A stretch of 64,000 nucleotides of DNA. Source: Fabrea salina. Taxonomy: Eukaryota; Ciliophora; Heterotrichea; Heterotrichida; Fabreidae. Position 1 is the stretch's first letter. Each line of letters starts with the position of its first letter. The DNA lies in contig JALIHJ010000059.1 of assembly GCA_022984795.1 (NCBI GenBank), positions 94,575-158,574 on the forward strand, read 5' to 3'. Positions 9,373 to 20,900 of this stretch are shown piece after piece. Below the pieces are notes generated by a model, which worked only from the letters and a program-made list of their open reading frames with translations, ran no database searches and was not told the DNA's origin. The translations under genes were made by a program, and so were the position numbers.

Positions 9373-12300
9373 TTAAGTTTTAACAAAACTGGGTTCTTGG
9401 CAAATAGCAGAGGAGTGGTAGTGATTTGAGGTCTCTACATTGGTTTGTTTGTTGTCTTCAGTCAAGTCTTCAACTGGCGTTACATCGTTGCTTCCTCTTA
9501 AACAAGTGTACAACTTAGAAACTAAGCCTAAAACAACACCTAAAGACTGCACGACTACGATCCCGTCTGAAATGTACTTTATGGCACTTTCGATTGTTCC
9601 GTCTTCAGTCCGCCAGTCAACCTGCAGGAAGTAAATGATTCCAATGAACACTAAAGACTTGCCTGTTTCAGTAAGGTTAGCAGTAATCTGCACAATGCCG
9701 TCCTTGTAAGGCCTTACAACTATGATGAAGCAAGTGTAGGCCAAAGCCAGAATGCTGTTAGTGACTCCTTGGATGTAGGGGTAATTGCTTAGGAGGATGA
9801 AACTTATAGTCAACAGAAGTCTTTTCAGGGTAAAGAAGGCGTAAGTGAACCGAGCTGCAGGTTTCTTTTTCCAGTCGAACTCGCCTAAGAGTGTACTGAA
9901 ACCCTCAGTTGACTCAGGACGAGTTCTGAATTTAAGTGTGATTGCTACTGGAATGCATGACAAGAAGGCAGTGCCTAAACACCCAACTATGAAGTTGTTC
10001 ATTGACAGTCTGTCTAGTTGCGGTACTGAGCATATCTGGATAAAACAAGCGATTGCCAGGTCGAAGTAACTCTGAATGAAGAACCTTATAAAAATGTTGT
10101 ACTTGAACTGCTTGAGAAGTTTAGTAAGCAGTGACTCCAAAAAGGGGACTTTAGAAAGCCCCCAGACAACTGGCCAAGAAACCAAAAGCCCAGCAAGCAC
10201 CATGATGTTTCTTCCTGCGTTCAGCAAAAGTAAGTTTGACTCGAATCCGTACTCTTTGGAGTAGTAGTGAGGGTTGGAGTAACTGCTGCTATCGCATGTG
10301 TACTCAAGCACATTGGGAACTCTGTCTGCAATGTTTAGGCCTTTGAAGTGGCCTCTAAGGGTAGGAGTCAAGGCATTGCTGCTGAGAGGAATGTAACTAA
10401 GGTCCTGGATAGTGTTGAGCATTGCCCACACTCCTGCAGGGTTGGCATTCAGTAGTGCAGCCCCTCCTGAAGCTCCTGTTGTGACAGAGCTTGTAGTTTG
10501 TGCACTCTCTTGTGCTTCTTTGGTAATTCCGTCAGCTGGGTTGAACCTTTCAAGTTGAGTTTCAAAGCCCAGGGACTCCAGCAAAAAGTCCGATGTACTC
10601 ACCAACTCAGACTTCAGTAAGTCTAGAAACATAACTTCTCCTTTTGACACGTAAGACTTAAACTCTAGACTGAACTCGTACTTTCCAACACTCAGGGTCT
10701 TCATTGTGAACTCAAACTTAATGGACTTGTTTTGAGTGTGCAGGTCAAAGTCCTCTAACTGCAGTTCTGAAGCTGGATTTTGTGTGAACTCTAGAGTAAG
10801 GGTACTTTCTTCTTTGGTGAGGCTTCCTGAGAAAGTACCTCTGTTGCAGAACCCATACTCTTCAACGTAACCTCTTTCGCACTCACAGGTGCTATTGGGG
10901 TTGATGAATGCATTCCCCACACAACTACTGCATTCTTCAAACTCGCACTCAAGACACAGATCATTCCCACACAAACTGCAACTATAGTCATTTATACACC
11001 CAAACTTGCAGTTAGGTAAACAGTCTCCACACTGCTCTTCGTCCCAGAACTGGTCTATTCCACACTCTGGCAAGCATTCATTCAGTTCAACTGGACATAT
11101 AGTGCAGTTTCCACAGTTTAGACTGAACTCTGGAGTGTTCTTAGGAAGTTTGTAGGCTTTGACTCTCCAAATGAATCCTCGAAAGAAGTTCTGCAGAATT
11201 GCATTGGCTCCTATCACAAACTTAAAGTCTCTGTCAGTGTCTTCAAATTCAGTTTGGCAGAAAACACTAGGAACCCTTTCTTGGAGTGTCTTTGGGCTGT
11301 TGCTTACTGTAGCCATTGCTAGAGTCCAGGAGTTGTCTAGAGTGCTGCTTGAGTAGTAAGTAGTGCCTTCAACAGTAGAGTAAAGTGAGTCTTCCAAGCC
11401 AATCTCCACTTTGGTTTGGTTGGAAGTTTTTGACAGAATAGTTCCTTGGAGAGTTTCTGACTTGAACCACACACTCACACTGAACTCCCAAGCAAGCACA
11501 AGTATTGGGGACTCAGTTGACTCGTAAGGAGGCAGTCTCATGTAGGAAGACCCTTTGAAGTAGTAACCCCTTTCCTTCGTGGGGTAGGGATCGTTATCAC
11601 TGAAGAAAGGGTAGAACTGAGTTCCAGTGCCAGCTTTGACTGGAATGGAGTTGTAGGGGTCGGTTATTATCTTTTGCATTCCTTGAGGCTTAAACTCAAA
11701 AGCTACTTCAGGACCGTAGATTTCTGAAGAAGTTTCAGAGCAGTTGAACCCAGTAGGACATACTCTAGTGCACCTGCCTTTGTATAAGTTCCAGTCATTG
11801 AAACATTCCACACAGTTAGTTGGGAGTGTACAGAGTCTACAGTTGCTAGGACATACCAAAGTGGCATACTCATTGTAACTCAGTGGTCCGTAGTCTTGTA
11901 CTGTAATCCTGATCTGGTACTCTCCCCTTTCGTAGACACTTGGTAATTGGCACACTATGGAGGTTCCTGAGGTTGTAAGTATTTTGCAGTCATAAGGACC
12001 AATAGTAACGTTAAGTAAAGTGGAGTTTTCTGGAATGTTATTTCCGCTAAAAGTAAACTGATTCTCAGTGGTGGAGAAACTCTCAACTCCAGTACAAGCT
12101 TCTTTGTATAGGTCCCATCCACTAAAACACTCAGTGCAGTTAGTAGGCAGTGTGCAGAGTCTACAGTTGCTAGGACAAGTTAGAGTAGTGTATTCTTCTG
12201 ACTTGATTGGGCCATAGTCCTTTACCTGAATTTCTATCTGAAACTCTCCTCTTTCGTATATCTCTGGTAGTTGACACTTTATAGATGTATCTGAATTCTG

Positions 12301-14082
12301 AGTTACTGCACAGTTGTTAGGCCCGATATTGACATTGAATGTAGACTCATCCTCTGGAAAGTTAACTCCAGTAATAGTGAATTCTTTGTTGTCTTTAGAG
12401 AAGCTTTTGATGACTGGTTGGAAAGAACAATCTCCTCTGCACATGGTGAGTCTGTTGTCAATCCAGACTCTGAGTTGAGGCTTGGTTTCATAGGTTCTTA
12501 AGAAGTCGGATGGGATCACGAACCAGAACTGGGAGTCTGTAGAGGCTTCACGGAGAGTTTCTCCTTCTACTTCAGTGCCGTCAGTGAGTTTGAATTTGAG
12601 TTCAGAGGAACTAGGATTCATGTAGCTTGGAAGGAGAGCGTAGAGGTAGTTATTGTGGCAGTAAACATACAAGTTGAAGTAGGCCTTGCTTATGCGAGTT
12701 TGATGGATGTAATTCCTTGAATTGCAATATGTAGGGTTGAATCCGCGCTCTACTTTCTTATTTTCTCCCTTGTAAACAAAGGGACGATTGTTATTATCAA
12801 GGCTATTGAAGTTCAAATCCAACCTCTTGATCATAGGAAATCCATTTCTCTGCCCGTCCCCAGGCATTTCTACTCCCAGTGCAAACGAGTTCCTTTCTCC
12901 TGAACTATGATGCTCCACTTCTAAGTAGTAGGACTTTCCTTCTTCCAGAGCTATAGAGTTAGACTGATTCTCTCCCCATACAAAATAGCTATGCTCTTCT
13001 GACTCCTGACTTGAGTTGATGATTTCTTGCTTGTTGAGTGGATTGGAATCAGTGCTTAGGTATAATCTAACACTTCCTCTGAAAGAAGTGTAGAATACAT
13101 AGTCTCCTGTTCTGAGTGGCTTGAAGAGTCCGTAGATCAGAGAATCGTAGTCATCCATAGTTGTAAGGATAGTTGCTGAAGGAATGACTGTTTTCTCGAT
13201 TAACTCACTCTGGACTTTAATGTTTCCTGCAGTGTATGTCTCTCTCACTAGCCCTGCGCCTCCTTCATAGTAGTCTCTGTTCTCCAAGTTGAAGTAAGAT
13301 GCACTACTGCACTTGATAGTGTTGGATGTCGCTTCGGTTACTTCGCACTGGGACCCATCCACTTCTACCTGGACTCTGGAAGTGTCACTGGGGAAGGACT
13401 TTCCAGTGAGTGTAGCCTGGATTCCGTTGTCTGAGTTGAAGGAGACAGACTCCACAGCACCCAGAGTTCTGAAACAGTACTGTTCTCCTTCTAGAGTGTA
13501 GCCTCCTGTCCAGTAGAGTCCTCTTATGTGGTTATATAACTTGTACTCTACACTCTGATCTCCATGCACGTTGTCACCTACTACTCCATTCAGAATGTAA
13601 GGTCTGGAGTTTTCGACATATTCATTCTTAAATGCTACTCCTAGTTCTTGTATCTTCAAGTATTTGATTTCGTCTTTATGGTCTTCATTAGCAAGAAAAT
13701 GCAGACCAATGGTGTCTCCAGCAGCTCCTTCACTTGGAACCAATCTCATTATGGGATTAGGCCAATTCCATCTAAATGCACTGTCTTCCAAGTATATTTG
13801 CACAGAGTCGTGCAGTACTTGTAAGTTAGGCTTACTTGCATAACCCGATTCCCAAGGAGGAGTGAGACATTCAATCTCATCTGCTTTCACAGAGAGTATT
13901 TCGCAGTCCCTTCCATCTAACGTCACTTGGTAGTTACTTTTATCCAAGTCACCTGCGAAGTCCCCAAACAAGTACAGGCTACTCAGACCTTGGAATATTT
14001 GGGGATCAGCAATTCCCTTGTTAGGAGTAGCTATTTGAGTCACACTTACAGCTTGGCATAATTCTAGCAACAACACAATCAT
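9373..14082 (-). CDS. Large secreted/membrane receptor with IPT, PA14, LamG and Cys-rich modules
   Basis: 1569 residues starting with a short signal peptide (MIVLLLELCQAVS). Modules in order: IPT/TIG-like beta domains (to ~280), a PA14-like domain (~300-405, motif YVFYTSFRGSVRLYLSTD), a further Cys region, two tandem IPT-plus-Cys units (~550-770, each with CPSNCRLCTLPTNC), a LamG/concanavalin-like module (~800-1010), furin-like CxxC repeats (~1010-1110), a Calx-beta-like segment, and 6-8 membrane spans from ~1190 with the motif VVRPYKDG. The tail is Ser/Thr/Glu-rich and ends FVKT, as in the 2023-residue neighbour. IPT plus PA14 recalls animal fibrocystin-like proteins; the multi-pass end is the ciliate type. 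Role probably adhesion or recognition at the cell surface (inference). Confidence 0.8.
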   Translation of the reverse strand: MIVLLLELCQAVSVTQIATPNKGIADPQIFQGLSSLYLFGDFAGDLDKSNYQVTLDGRDCEILSVKADEIECLTPPWESGYASKPNLQVLHDSVQIYLEDSAFRWNWPNPIMRLVPSEGAAGDTIGLHFLANEDHKDEIKYLKIQELGVAFKNEYVENSRPYILNGVVGDNVHGDQSVEYKLYNHIRGLYWTGGYTLEGEQYCFRTLGAVESVSFNSDNGIQATLTGKSFPSDTSRVQVEVDGSQCEVTEATSNTIKCSSASYFNLENRDYYEGGAGLVRETYTAGNIKVQSELIEKTVIPSATILTTMDDYDSLIYGLFKPLRTGDYVFYTSFRGSVRLYLSTDSNPLNKQEIINSSQESEEHSYFVWGENQSNSIALEEGKSYYLEVEHHSSGERNSFALGVEMPGDGQRNGFPMIKRLDLNFNSLDNNNRPFVYKGENKKVERGFNPTYCNSRNYIHQTRISKAYFNLYVYCHNNYLYALLPSYMNPSSSELKFKLTDGTEVEGETLREASTDSQFWFVIPSDFLRTYETKPQLRVWIDNRLTMCRGDCSFQPVIKSFSKDNKEFTITGVNFPEDESTFNVNIGPNNCAVTQNSDTSIKCQLPEIYERGEFQIEIQVKDYGPIKSEEYTTLTCPSNCRLCTLPTNCTECFSGWDLYKEACTGVESFSTTENQFTFSGNNIPENSTLLNVTIGPYDCKILTTSGTSIVCQLPSVYERGEYQIRITVQDYGPLSYNEYATLVCPSNCRLCTLPTNCVECFNDWNLYKGRCTRVCPTGFNCSETSSEIYGPEVAFEFKPQGMQKIITDPYNSIPVKAGTGTQFYPFFSDNDPYPTKERGYYFKGSSYMRLPPYESTESPILVLAWEFSVSVWFKSETLQGTILSKTSNQTKVEIGLEDSLYSTVEGTTYYSSSTLDNSWTLAMATVSNSPKTLQERVPSVFCQTEFEDTDRDFKFVIGANAILQNFFRGFIWRVKAYKLPKNTPEFSLNCGNCTICPVELNECLPECGIDQFWDEEQCGDCLPNCKFGCINDYSCSLCGNDLCLECEFEECSSCVGNAFINPNSTCECERGYVEEYGFCNRGTFSGSLTKEESTLTLEFTQNPASELQLEDFDLHTQNKSIKFEFTMKTLSVGKYEFSLEFKSYVSKGEVMFLDLLKSELVSTSDFLLESLGFETQLERFNPADGITKEAQESAQTTSSVTTGASGGAALLNANPAGVWAMLNTIQDLSYIPLSSNALTPTLRGHFKGLNIADRVPNVLEYTCDSSSYSNPHYYSKEYGFESNLLLLNAGRNIMVLAGLLVSWPVVWGLSKVPFLESLLTKLLKQFKYNIFIRFFIQSYFDLAIACFIQICSVPQLDRLSMNNFIVGCLGTAFLSCIPVAITLKFRTRPESTEGFSTLLGEFDWKKKPAARFTYAFFTLKRLLLTISFILLSNYPYIQGVTNSILALAYTCFIIVVRPYKDGIVQITANLTETGKSLVFIGIIYFLQVDWRTEDGTIESAIKYISDGIVVVQSLGVVLGLVSKLYTCLRGSNDVTPVEDLTEDNKQTNVETSNHYHSSAICQEPSFVKT
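11760..12420 (-). repeat. Internal tandem duplication of an IPT-Cys module
   Basis: Two ~330-bp units in the receptor gene code near-identical segments, each with a YERGE.QI motif, an YGP motif and the block CPSNCRLCTLPTNC followed by W-[DN]-LYK. The DNA keeps long identical runs (for example around 11836 and 12160), so the duplication is recent or kept uniform by gene conversion. Confidence 0.8.
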
Positions 14083-14917
14083 ATTTGTTAACTCTACATC
14101 TTACCTTAACTTTACTTAATTACTTACTTCTAGCTATCTAAACCGAAGCCAAACACCACTCAGCATTGGTTTTAGAGCTAAAAATACTTTCCTGTAAATG
14201 CGATAAAAGAGGGTTTCGTGCATTTTGAATTTATTCAACAACCTAATTCACTAACCCAAAGTTGTAAGTTGCAAGTTAGTTTCTACTTGATCACTCTACA
14301 GTTCTAGTAGAAGACTTAGAGAGCATTCAACTGATTTCAAGTTATTTATTCTTTAGCTATTTTAAGGACTAATGTGTTTAAGTAGCCCACCAATATTAAC
14401 AAAATACTAACACCCTAACTATTTGAATAATTATTAACTCAAAGACTTGATTTAAATTGCTAATCTATTCCTATTAAAGTTCAAGAAAATCCATTTTGAA
14501 TTTCTTCAACAACCCTTTTTACCCATATTTAGGCTAAAAACTCAAGTTATTCAGAAGTCTATACAGAGTCGCATCTTACAACGGGCATTGATAGGGAAGG
14601 ACTCTTCGACAACTAGAAATTGTTTCACATTACTCTGCAGCTAAATAAAATAATCCCTGTGTCAAAACAATAAATTCTGTTGTTTTAAAAGATGAACCAC
14701 TTAATACCTATGGGAAATTGTTCATCTTAGACTTTATCTTTTTGTGACTATTTAAGGGATTAGACTTATATGATTGCTATCAGCCATACTATCCCTAATG
14801 CGCCAGATCCCACTGAACTCTAAAGTTAAGCGGCATCGCCAGGGAATTCCTCGTGCTGATAGTCTAGACTTTTATTATTTCAACTACTATTTGAGTTCGC
14901 AATTAAAAGTTACTATT
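14083..14917. other. Longest intergenic region (835 bp)
   Basis: AT-rich non-coding space between two minus-strand receptor genes. It holds repeat B copy 2 at its right edge (14834-14918) and a 23-bp direct repeat, CATTTTGAATTT[A/C]TTCAACAACC, at 14221-14243 and 14492-14514. It must include the promoter of the 9373-14082 gene. I see no convincing ORF or RNA gene. Confidence 0.6.
14221..14514. repeat. Pair of 23-bp direct repeats 271 bp apart
   Basis: Copies at 14221-14243 and 14492-14514 differ at a single position. Function unknown; they could be duplicated regulatory sites upstream of the receptor gene that starts at 14082. Confidence 0.6.
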
Positions 14918-14918
14918 C
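14834..14918. repeat. Repeat B copy 2
   Basis: Counterpart of 5817-5900. Here it touches the TAG stop of the LamG receptor gene, so it represents the 3' flank of that gene. Confidence 0.75.
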
Positions 14919-17900
14919 TAATTGGGACTCTGGACTTGGTGGGTCTTGACAAAAAGTGAGTTGTCTACTTGACTCTCAAAAGTGTTATGGAATCGAGTTT
15001 TAACTATTTCTGAAACTACTCGAGTCCTCTGGCACTTCCTTTTGATGAACTTGGCTATGGCCTGGAGTGCACCTGCAGCAACAAAGAGAGTTCGTAGTCC
15101 AATGAGTGCATAAGTTAAGTATATCACTGCTTCCTCTGCTTTGTGCTTGCCTCCCCAGTCACTCAAGAAGTACATCACAACTAGGTAGACCACAAACACT
15201 CCTGTTTCTACAATCACAGAGACTAGTTGCTGGAGTTTGTCTTTGTAGGGTCTCACTACTAACAGAAACACAGCAAACACAGCCATCAGAACAGTGTTGA
15301 TGGTGGCTTGTGTGTAGGGAAAGTTTGTCAGTAGAATGAGACTGACTCCTAACACCAGTCTTATGAGGGTAAACAAAGCGTAGGTATAACTAGCTTTGAA
15401 TCTCTCTGTGCAGTCGAATTCATAGAAGAGTGACTTGTAGCGTTTGTAGGTCTCTGATTCCTCTGACCCCTGTTGTGATTCCTTGATTGTAGTTTGGTTC
15501 TTTCTGCAAAAGACTACTATTGCACCTGGAGTGACTACTAGGATTACTCCCACTACAACTGCTGGAATCAAGTTATTGACCACTTCTCTTGCTATTGAGT
15601 CTACTGAGTAGAGCTGAATGAAGCAAGAGATAACCAAGTCCAAGTAAGTTTGAATCCAAAACCGAATAAGGACTCCATACTTGTACTTGGCCAGCAGTTT
15701 CTCACAGACTCTTTTGATCTTGGGTATTTTGGACAATAGCAAGATGACAGGCCACAGAGCTAGTAGAAACATGAGTACAGTCAAGTCTTTTCCTGCGTTC
15801 TCCAGAAACAAGTAAGACTCATACCCATATTCTTGAGAGTAGTAGTTGGGGTTAGGCCTGCTTTCAAAGTTAAACAAGTCAAAGGCACTGGGAATCATGC
15901 TTTTCAATGTATTGAGCCCCTTGAAGAATCCTCTGGCTCTAGGAGTGAGTGGGTTGGTAGTCAGAGGAATATAGGTCAGTATCTGGATAGTGTTCATAGT
16001 AGCCCACAGTCCTGAAGGATTGGGATTGAACACACCTGAAATTCCAGATATCATTAGTGCCAAGAAGGCTGTAGTTTGAGCTTGGCTTTCAGCTTGTTTG
16101 GCTTCTTCAGCTGAAGGATCATACTTGTAGAGTTGTACTTGGAGTACTTTGTCCTCGAGAATAGAGTTGGTTTCACTAACTACTCCAGAAGCATTAGTAA
16201 ACTCTAAGTAGGCCAGTTCTCCTTCAGACACGAAAGATTGGAAGCTGAGCTCAAACTTGTAGTCATCCCTCTTTGAGTAGCTGAACTCAATTGACTTGTT
16301 TTGTAAGTAGATGCTGTAGTCAGTTGGTGTTAGTTGGGAAATAGGAGTTTCAGAGAAAGTTAGAGTCAGAGTGTTGTCTTCTGCTGCAGTTAAGTTGGCG
16401 TAGAATAGTTGTCTTTGACAAAACCCGTTTTGGGAGAAGTAGCCTTGGTCACACTTACAGGTGTTGCTTGAGTTAAATGATGCGTTTTCTATGCACTTTG
16501 TGCATTCTTTTCCACTTAAACAAGTTGCACATAAGTCCATGCATTCTAAACACTCAGTTCCTTCTAAGTACTTGTCATCTGGACAAGGCCCACAAGAACC
16601 ATCAGGGTACAGGTACTCCTCGTAACATGAAGTGCAGTCGTTTCTAGACCCTCCGTTACAGGTTTTGCATGAAGAGTCACACTCCAAACAACTGTTGTCC
16701 TGAAGGTAAAAGCCTTCGTGGCACAAACAACTCCCTTCATCAATGTAGGAATTCTCAGGACACACACAGTTTCCGTCTGGACTTAAGAAAGAGTTGTTTA
16801 GTAGGCACTCTACACAGAAAATGCTCCGGGGGGAGCACTGCTGGCATTCAGTTTGGCACTCTTGGCAGTTTAGTCCGTCAGGGTCAGAGTTGTAGTAACC
16901 ATCCTTGCAGAAACACTCAGAATTAACTACTTCAGATGAGTCGTCTCCACAAGCAACACACTGGTCTTGGAGCAGCCCATACCCAGAGTTGCAAGTGCAA
17001 GGGGAGCCTCCTGCGTTTTCTTTGCAGTCAGTGCACTCGCCTAGTTCGAACCCTTCGCAAACATCACAAAGTGGGTTTGCACACAAATTGCAAGTGCCTT
17101 CTCTAGAGCACCCATACAAGCAGTCACTAGGGCACTCAGCACAGTTTTTTCCGTTCCAAAAAGAGTCAATTCCGCATTCAGGCAAGCAGTGGCTAGAGTT
17201 TTCAATTGGGCAAATTGAACAACCCTCTATGCAACCAGAGTCTAGGTACAAGGTTGTAGGATCTAAGGCGTAGTTGTAGAGCCTTACTTCCCATATGAAT
17301 CCCTTGAAGAAGTTTTCCAAAACTCCTGAACCCGAATAAGAAGCTCCAACAGAGAAGACAAAGTTGGTTGGTTCGTCAAGGTACCAAGTGCTTCCTAAGT
17401 TGGGGTCTTGGATTTCTACTTGGTTTGAAAGGGTGTTTATTTGGAACTGGTGTGATTCTATTGCAAAGCGAAATCCAAAGAAGTTCCAGGCCTCAACATT
17501 AAAAGGGGTTCCTACTGAGCTCTTAGTTCCTGAAGTCAACTCAATAACTGTTTTAGGGACTCCAGTGTCTAATTCAAAGCTTAGGAAGGTGGCAAAAGTA
17601 GTGTCTTCTTGCTTAGACAAAACAACTCCTGAGGAAGTTTGGGGCCTCACCCACATAGTAGCTGTAAACTCTGGTGCAATCCTAAGCAGTGGGTTTGAAT
17701 CCTCTGAATTTGGAGGCAGTTGCATAAAAGAGGTGCCAGTGAAGTAGTAACCCCTGTCTTTTGCTGCAAGAGGATCTGTAGAGTGATAGTTGGGGTAAAA
17801 GTCATTGTTGATCCCTGTGAGAACGGGAATTGAATTTTGGAGGTCAGGAACTTTGTTTTGGATTTTAGTGGGCCTCAAGTGAAAGCCAAAACCATCTACT

Positions 17901-20900
17901 AGATCACAAACCCCTGTGGCTGGTGTGAAGCCTGTAGGACAGAAACTTTGGCAAACTCCGTGGATCATGTACCCAGAAGAGCAAACTAGGCACTCGTCAA
18001 ACTCCCCAGAACTGCACTCTTTGCAGTTACTAGTGCAAGGCAGGCACTTATCGTAGACTTGGTAAAAGTCCTCTTTACACTCACAATCTCCAGTGTCAGG
18101 GTCGACTTCAGCGTTAGTTACACAGTCAGTACAAGTGTCTCCAAAAGTATTACAAATGTAGCACAGCTCATCAAAACAAAGATTACAGTCAGTACCTCTC
18201 ACGCAGCCATTAGCACAAGACACACCACACTCAGAGCACAAAGCATCTGGGTACTTATCAATGGGACAATTGCTAGCACAGGATGGGTCACTGGGGCAAG
18301 CTGTCATAGGGTAATCTTCCCCAGCTTTGTCTGCTACGTTGTAGACTTTCAAACTCCAAAGGAACCCTGTAAAGGAGTTTCCAGAGTCATCACCAATTTT
18401 AAAAGTGCTAGAATCGTCCTCAAGGTACTTAAGCCCCACAGACTGAGAATAGCCTTCATCTGAGTTGTCTACCTTAAGACTAACTTTAGTTGTTCCGTCA
18501 GACATTACTTCTCCAACAATGCAGTAATGCTTCCAGTTGTTTTTCAAGTCACTGGTCCCAGTTAAAGAAATGAGTTCACTTTGAGCCTTTACTTCAACCT
18601 TGAGACTGCCACTCAAAAAACTCACAGTAATTCTGCCATCTGAGCCTTCAATTCCTTTGTATAAAAACTGCCCTCCATCAGACAATAGCTTAGTCCAGCC
18701 CAGAATGGTAAAGTGTGGGGCAATGAACAAGTTAGTTTCTGAGTAAGCACTGGAGTGGAAATAGTAACCACGGTCTTTTGCAGGCCAAGGATCGTTGTTG
18801 TCCAGCAAGGGGTAAAAGTCATTGGATACTCCATAGTTTAGGTTTCCTAAGTTTCCTTTGATGTGGTCATAGAACTCCAGACCCAAAACAAGCTCATTGC
18901 CGTTATTGCAGGTCTGGCTTGCTACACTAAACCCATCAGGGCATTGACTAAGACACATTTTCCCGTATATCAAGTTTTTGCCTCCTACACAAGCAGTGCA
19001 TTCAAAGTACTCAGGACCAGTGCATTCTGAACAAGGCCCAACGCAAGGTTCACAAGAGTCTGAAGCAAGGTAGTGCCCACCTGTGCACTCACAAGGATCT
19101 CCAGAAGAATTAGGGATGCAGCTAAGGCATGCGTTGTTTTGGAAACTTTGGCAATCATCACACAAGGGGTCGTCACAAGGGTTGCAGTGTGTAGAGTCTA
19201 TACACCCATTCGGACAAGAATCACAGGGTTGTGGGTCACCGTTGGAGTCTTGGTATTCCTGAACTCCAGTGTTCCAAAAGCAATTGCCATACTGCCCAGC
19301 TCCACAGTACTCGTTTTGATACTCGTGAGTGAAGTCAGAAATAGCCTCTTGCCACAACTTAATCGAGTAAATGTATCCCTGGCTGCTTGAACCAGATCCC
19401 CCAATCTTAAAGAAGTGTCCCCCAGGGTGTCTGAACAGTCTGTCTTCAATGCTGTAATTCGAGTCTTCTGTATTGTCTACATAGGACCTAAGGATGGTTT
19501 TGTACTTGTAGTAAAACTCACAAGAAAAGGCCAGGTGCTTCCAAACTCCAGTGGGCACTGAAACTCCCACTGAATGGGTAGTTCCACTCTCAAAAAAGTC
19601 TTCAAGGGTCAAAGTCATTGCAGAGTCACTAATGTCTAGGAAGCTCCCCTTTGAAACAATACTTCCTGAGGAGAAAAGCCTCACCCACATACTAACTGTA
19701 AAGGTGTGGTACAACTCCACTTCGTCTTTGGTGACAACGTACTTTGTGGTGTCAAAGTAAATTCCTCTGGACTTTAAGGGTAGAACGTCATCAGTGTCAG
19801 GGGAAGTAAATGGGTGGTAAGTGCTAGGGTCACTTCCGCTGTTGAAGTAAGAAAAGTCTTTGGGGAACTTTGAAAAGTCTTCTTGAAGAACTACTCCGGG
19901 ATAAGTGTTGGGGCAACTGAACTGGTAAGGACACACATACATGCAGATCTCTTCAACAATCACGTTCTGGCAACTTCTACATACCCAAGGAAACACTCTG
20001 CAGTCTGAGCATTGAGTGTCACAGGCAACACAGTCAGGCAAATTGCAGGTTGTAGTTGATTGGCAAGAACCAGAGTTCACAAGGGTGTTAAACTCGCAGT
20101 TGGACAGTCCTGGGTGGGAGTCAGTTACTCTTAAGTTAGAGTTTCTGAAGTTGAGTCTGTACAAGAACCCTTCAAAACTTTGGTCAGTGTCAGTAGCTCC
20201 AATTCTCCACTTTAAGTCAGAGGGGTTCTGGTCGTACCTGTACCAGCAGTTCTTGTTAATGTGGTGAGAGTAACTCTTAGAACTATCTTTGTAGCCCTTA
20301 AAGTAGCAGTGGTCTTCTGTTATCCACTCAAACTTTATGTAAATCTCGATTTTGTGCCAGTCAGTGTTGCTGTTTATTTCATAGCTAAAGTCAACTCTGG
20401 AAGTTGATCCAGAACCCATAAGAGTATTTAAGTAGTAGTTAGAAAACCTCCACTTATCGGCGAGATATGAAATTTCGTACTCAGTGCGAGAACTAGACTT
20501 GAGTGTGAATAGTTTTCCTTGGTCTAGTGGGCGCGCCCAAAAGGTAAGGATGTGCCAAAAAGAGGGAATGTAAACCTCATCGGTTTTAAGGGAAGACTGT
20601 TCGTGGAAGTAAAACCCCCTTTCTGAGGCTGGAACAGGCGAAACTTTTGTGTAGTGGCCAAAAGCCTGATTATTTGGGGTATAAAAACTACCTATTGTGC
20701 TAGAACTTTGGTCTAATACCGAATCAAACTGCAAGTTAAAAATTTCCCTTGCTCCTGTTAAGTCCTCGACACACTCAGTGCTTCCCCAGTTGTCTGAAGA
20801 GAGAGGAGTGTTCTGGGAGGAATACCCCGATGGGCAATTCTTGATGCATTTGTAGTAGATCCAATTGTACCCACTACTTGAGTCACAGTTGCAACAACGG

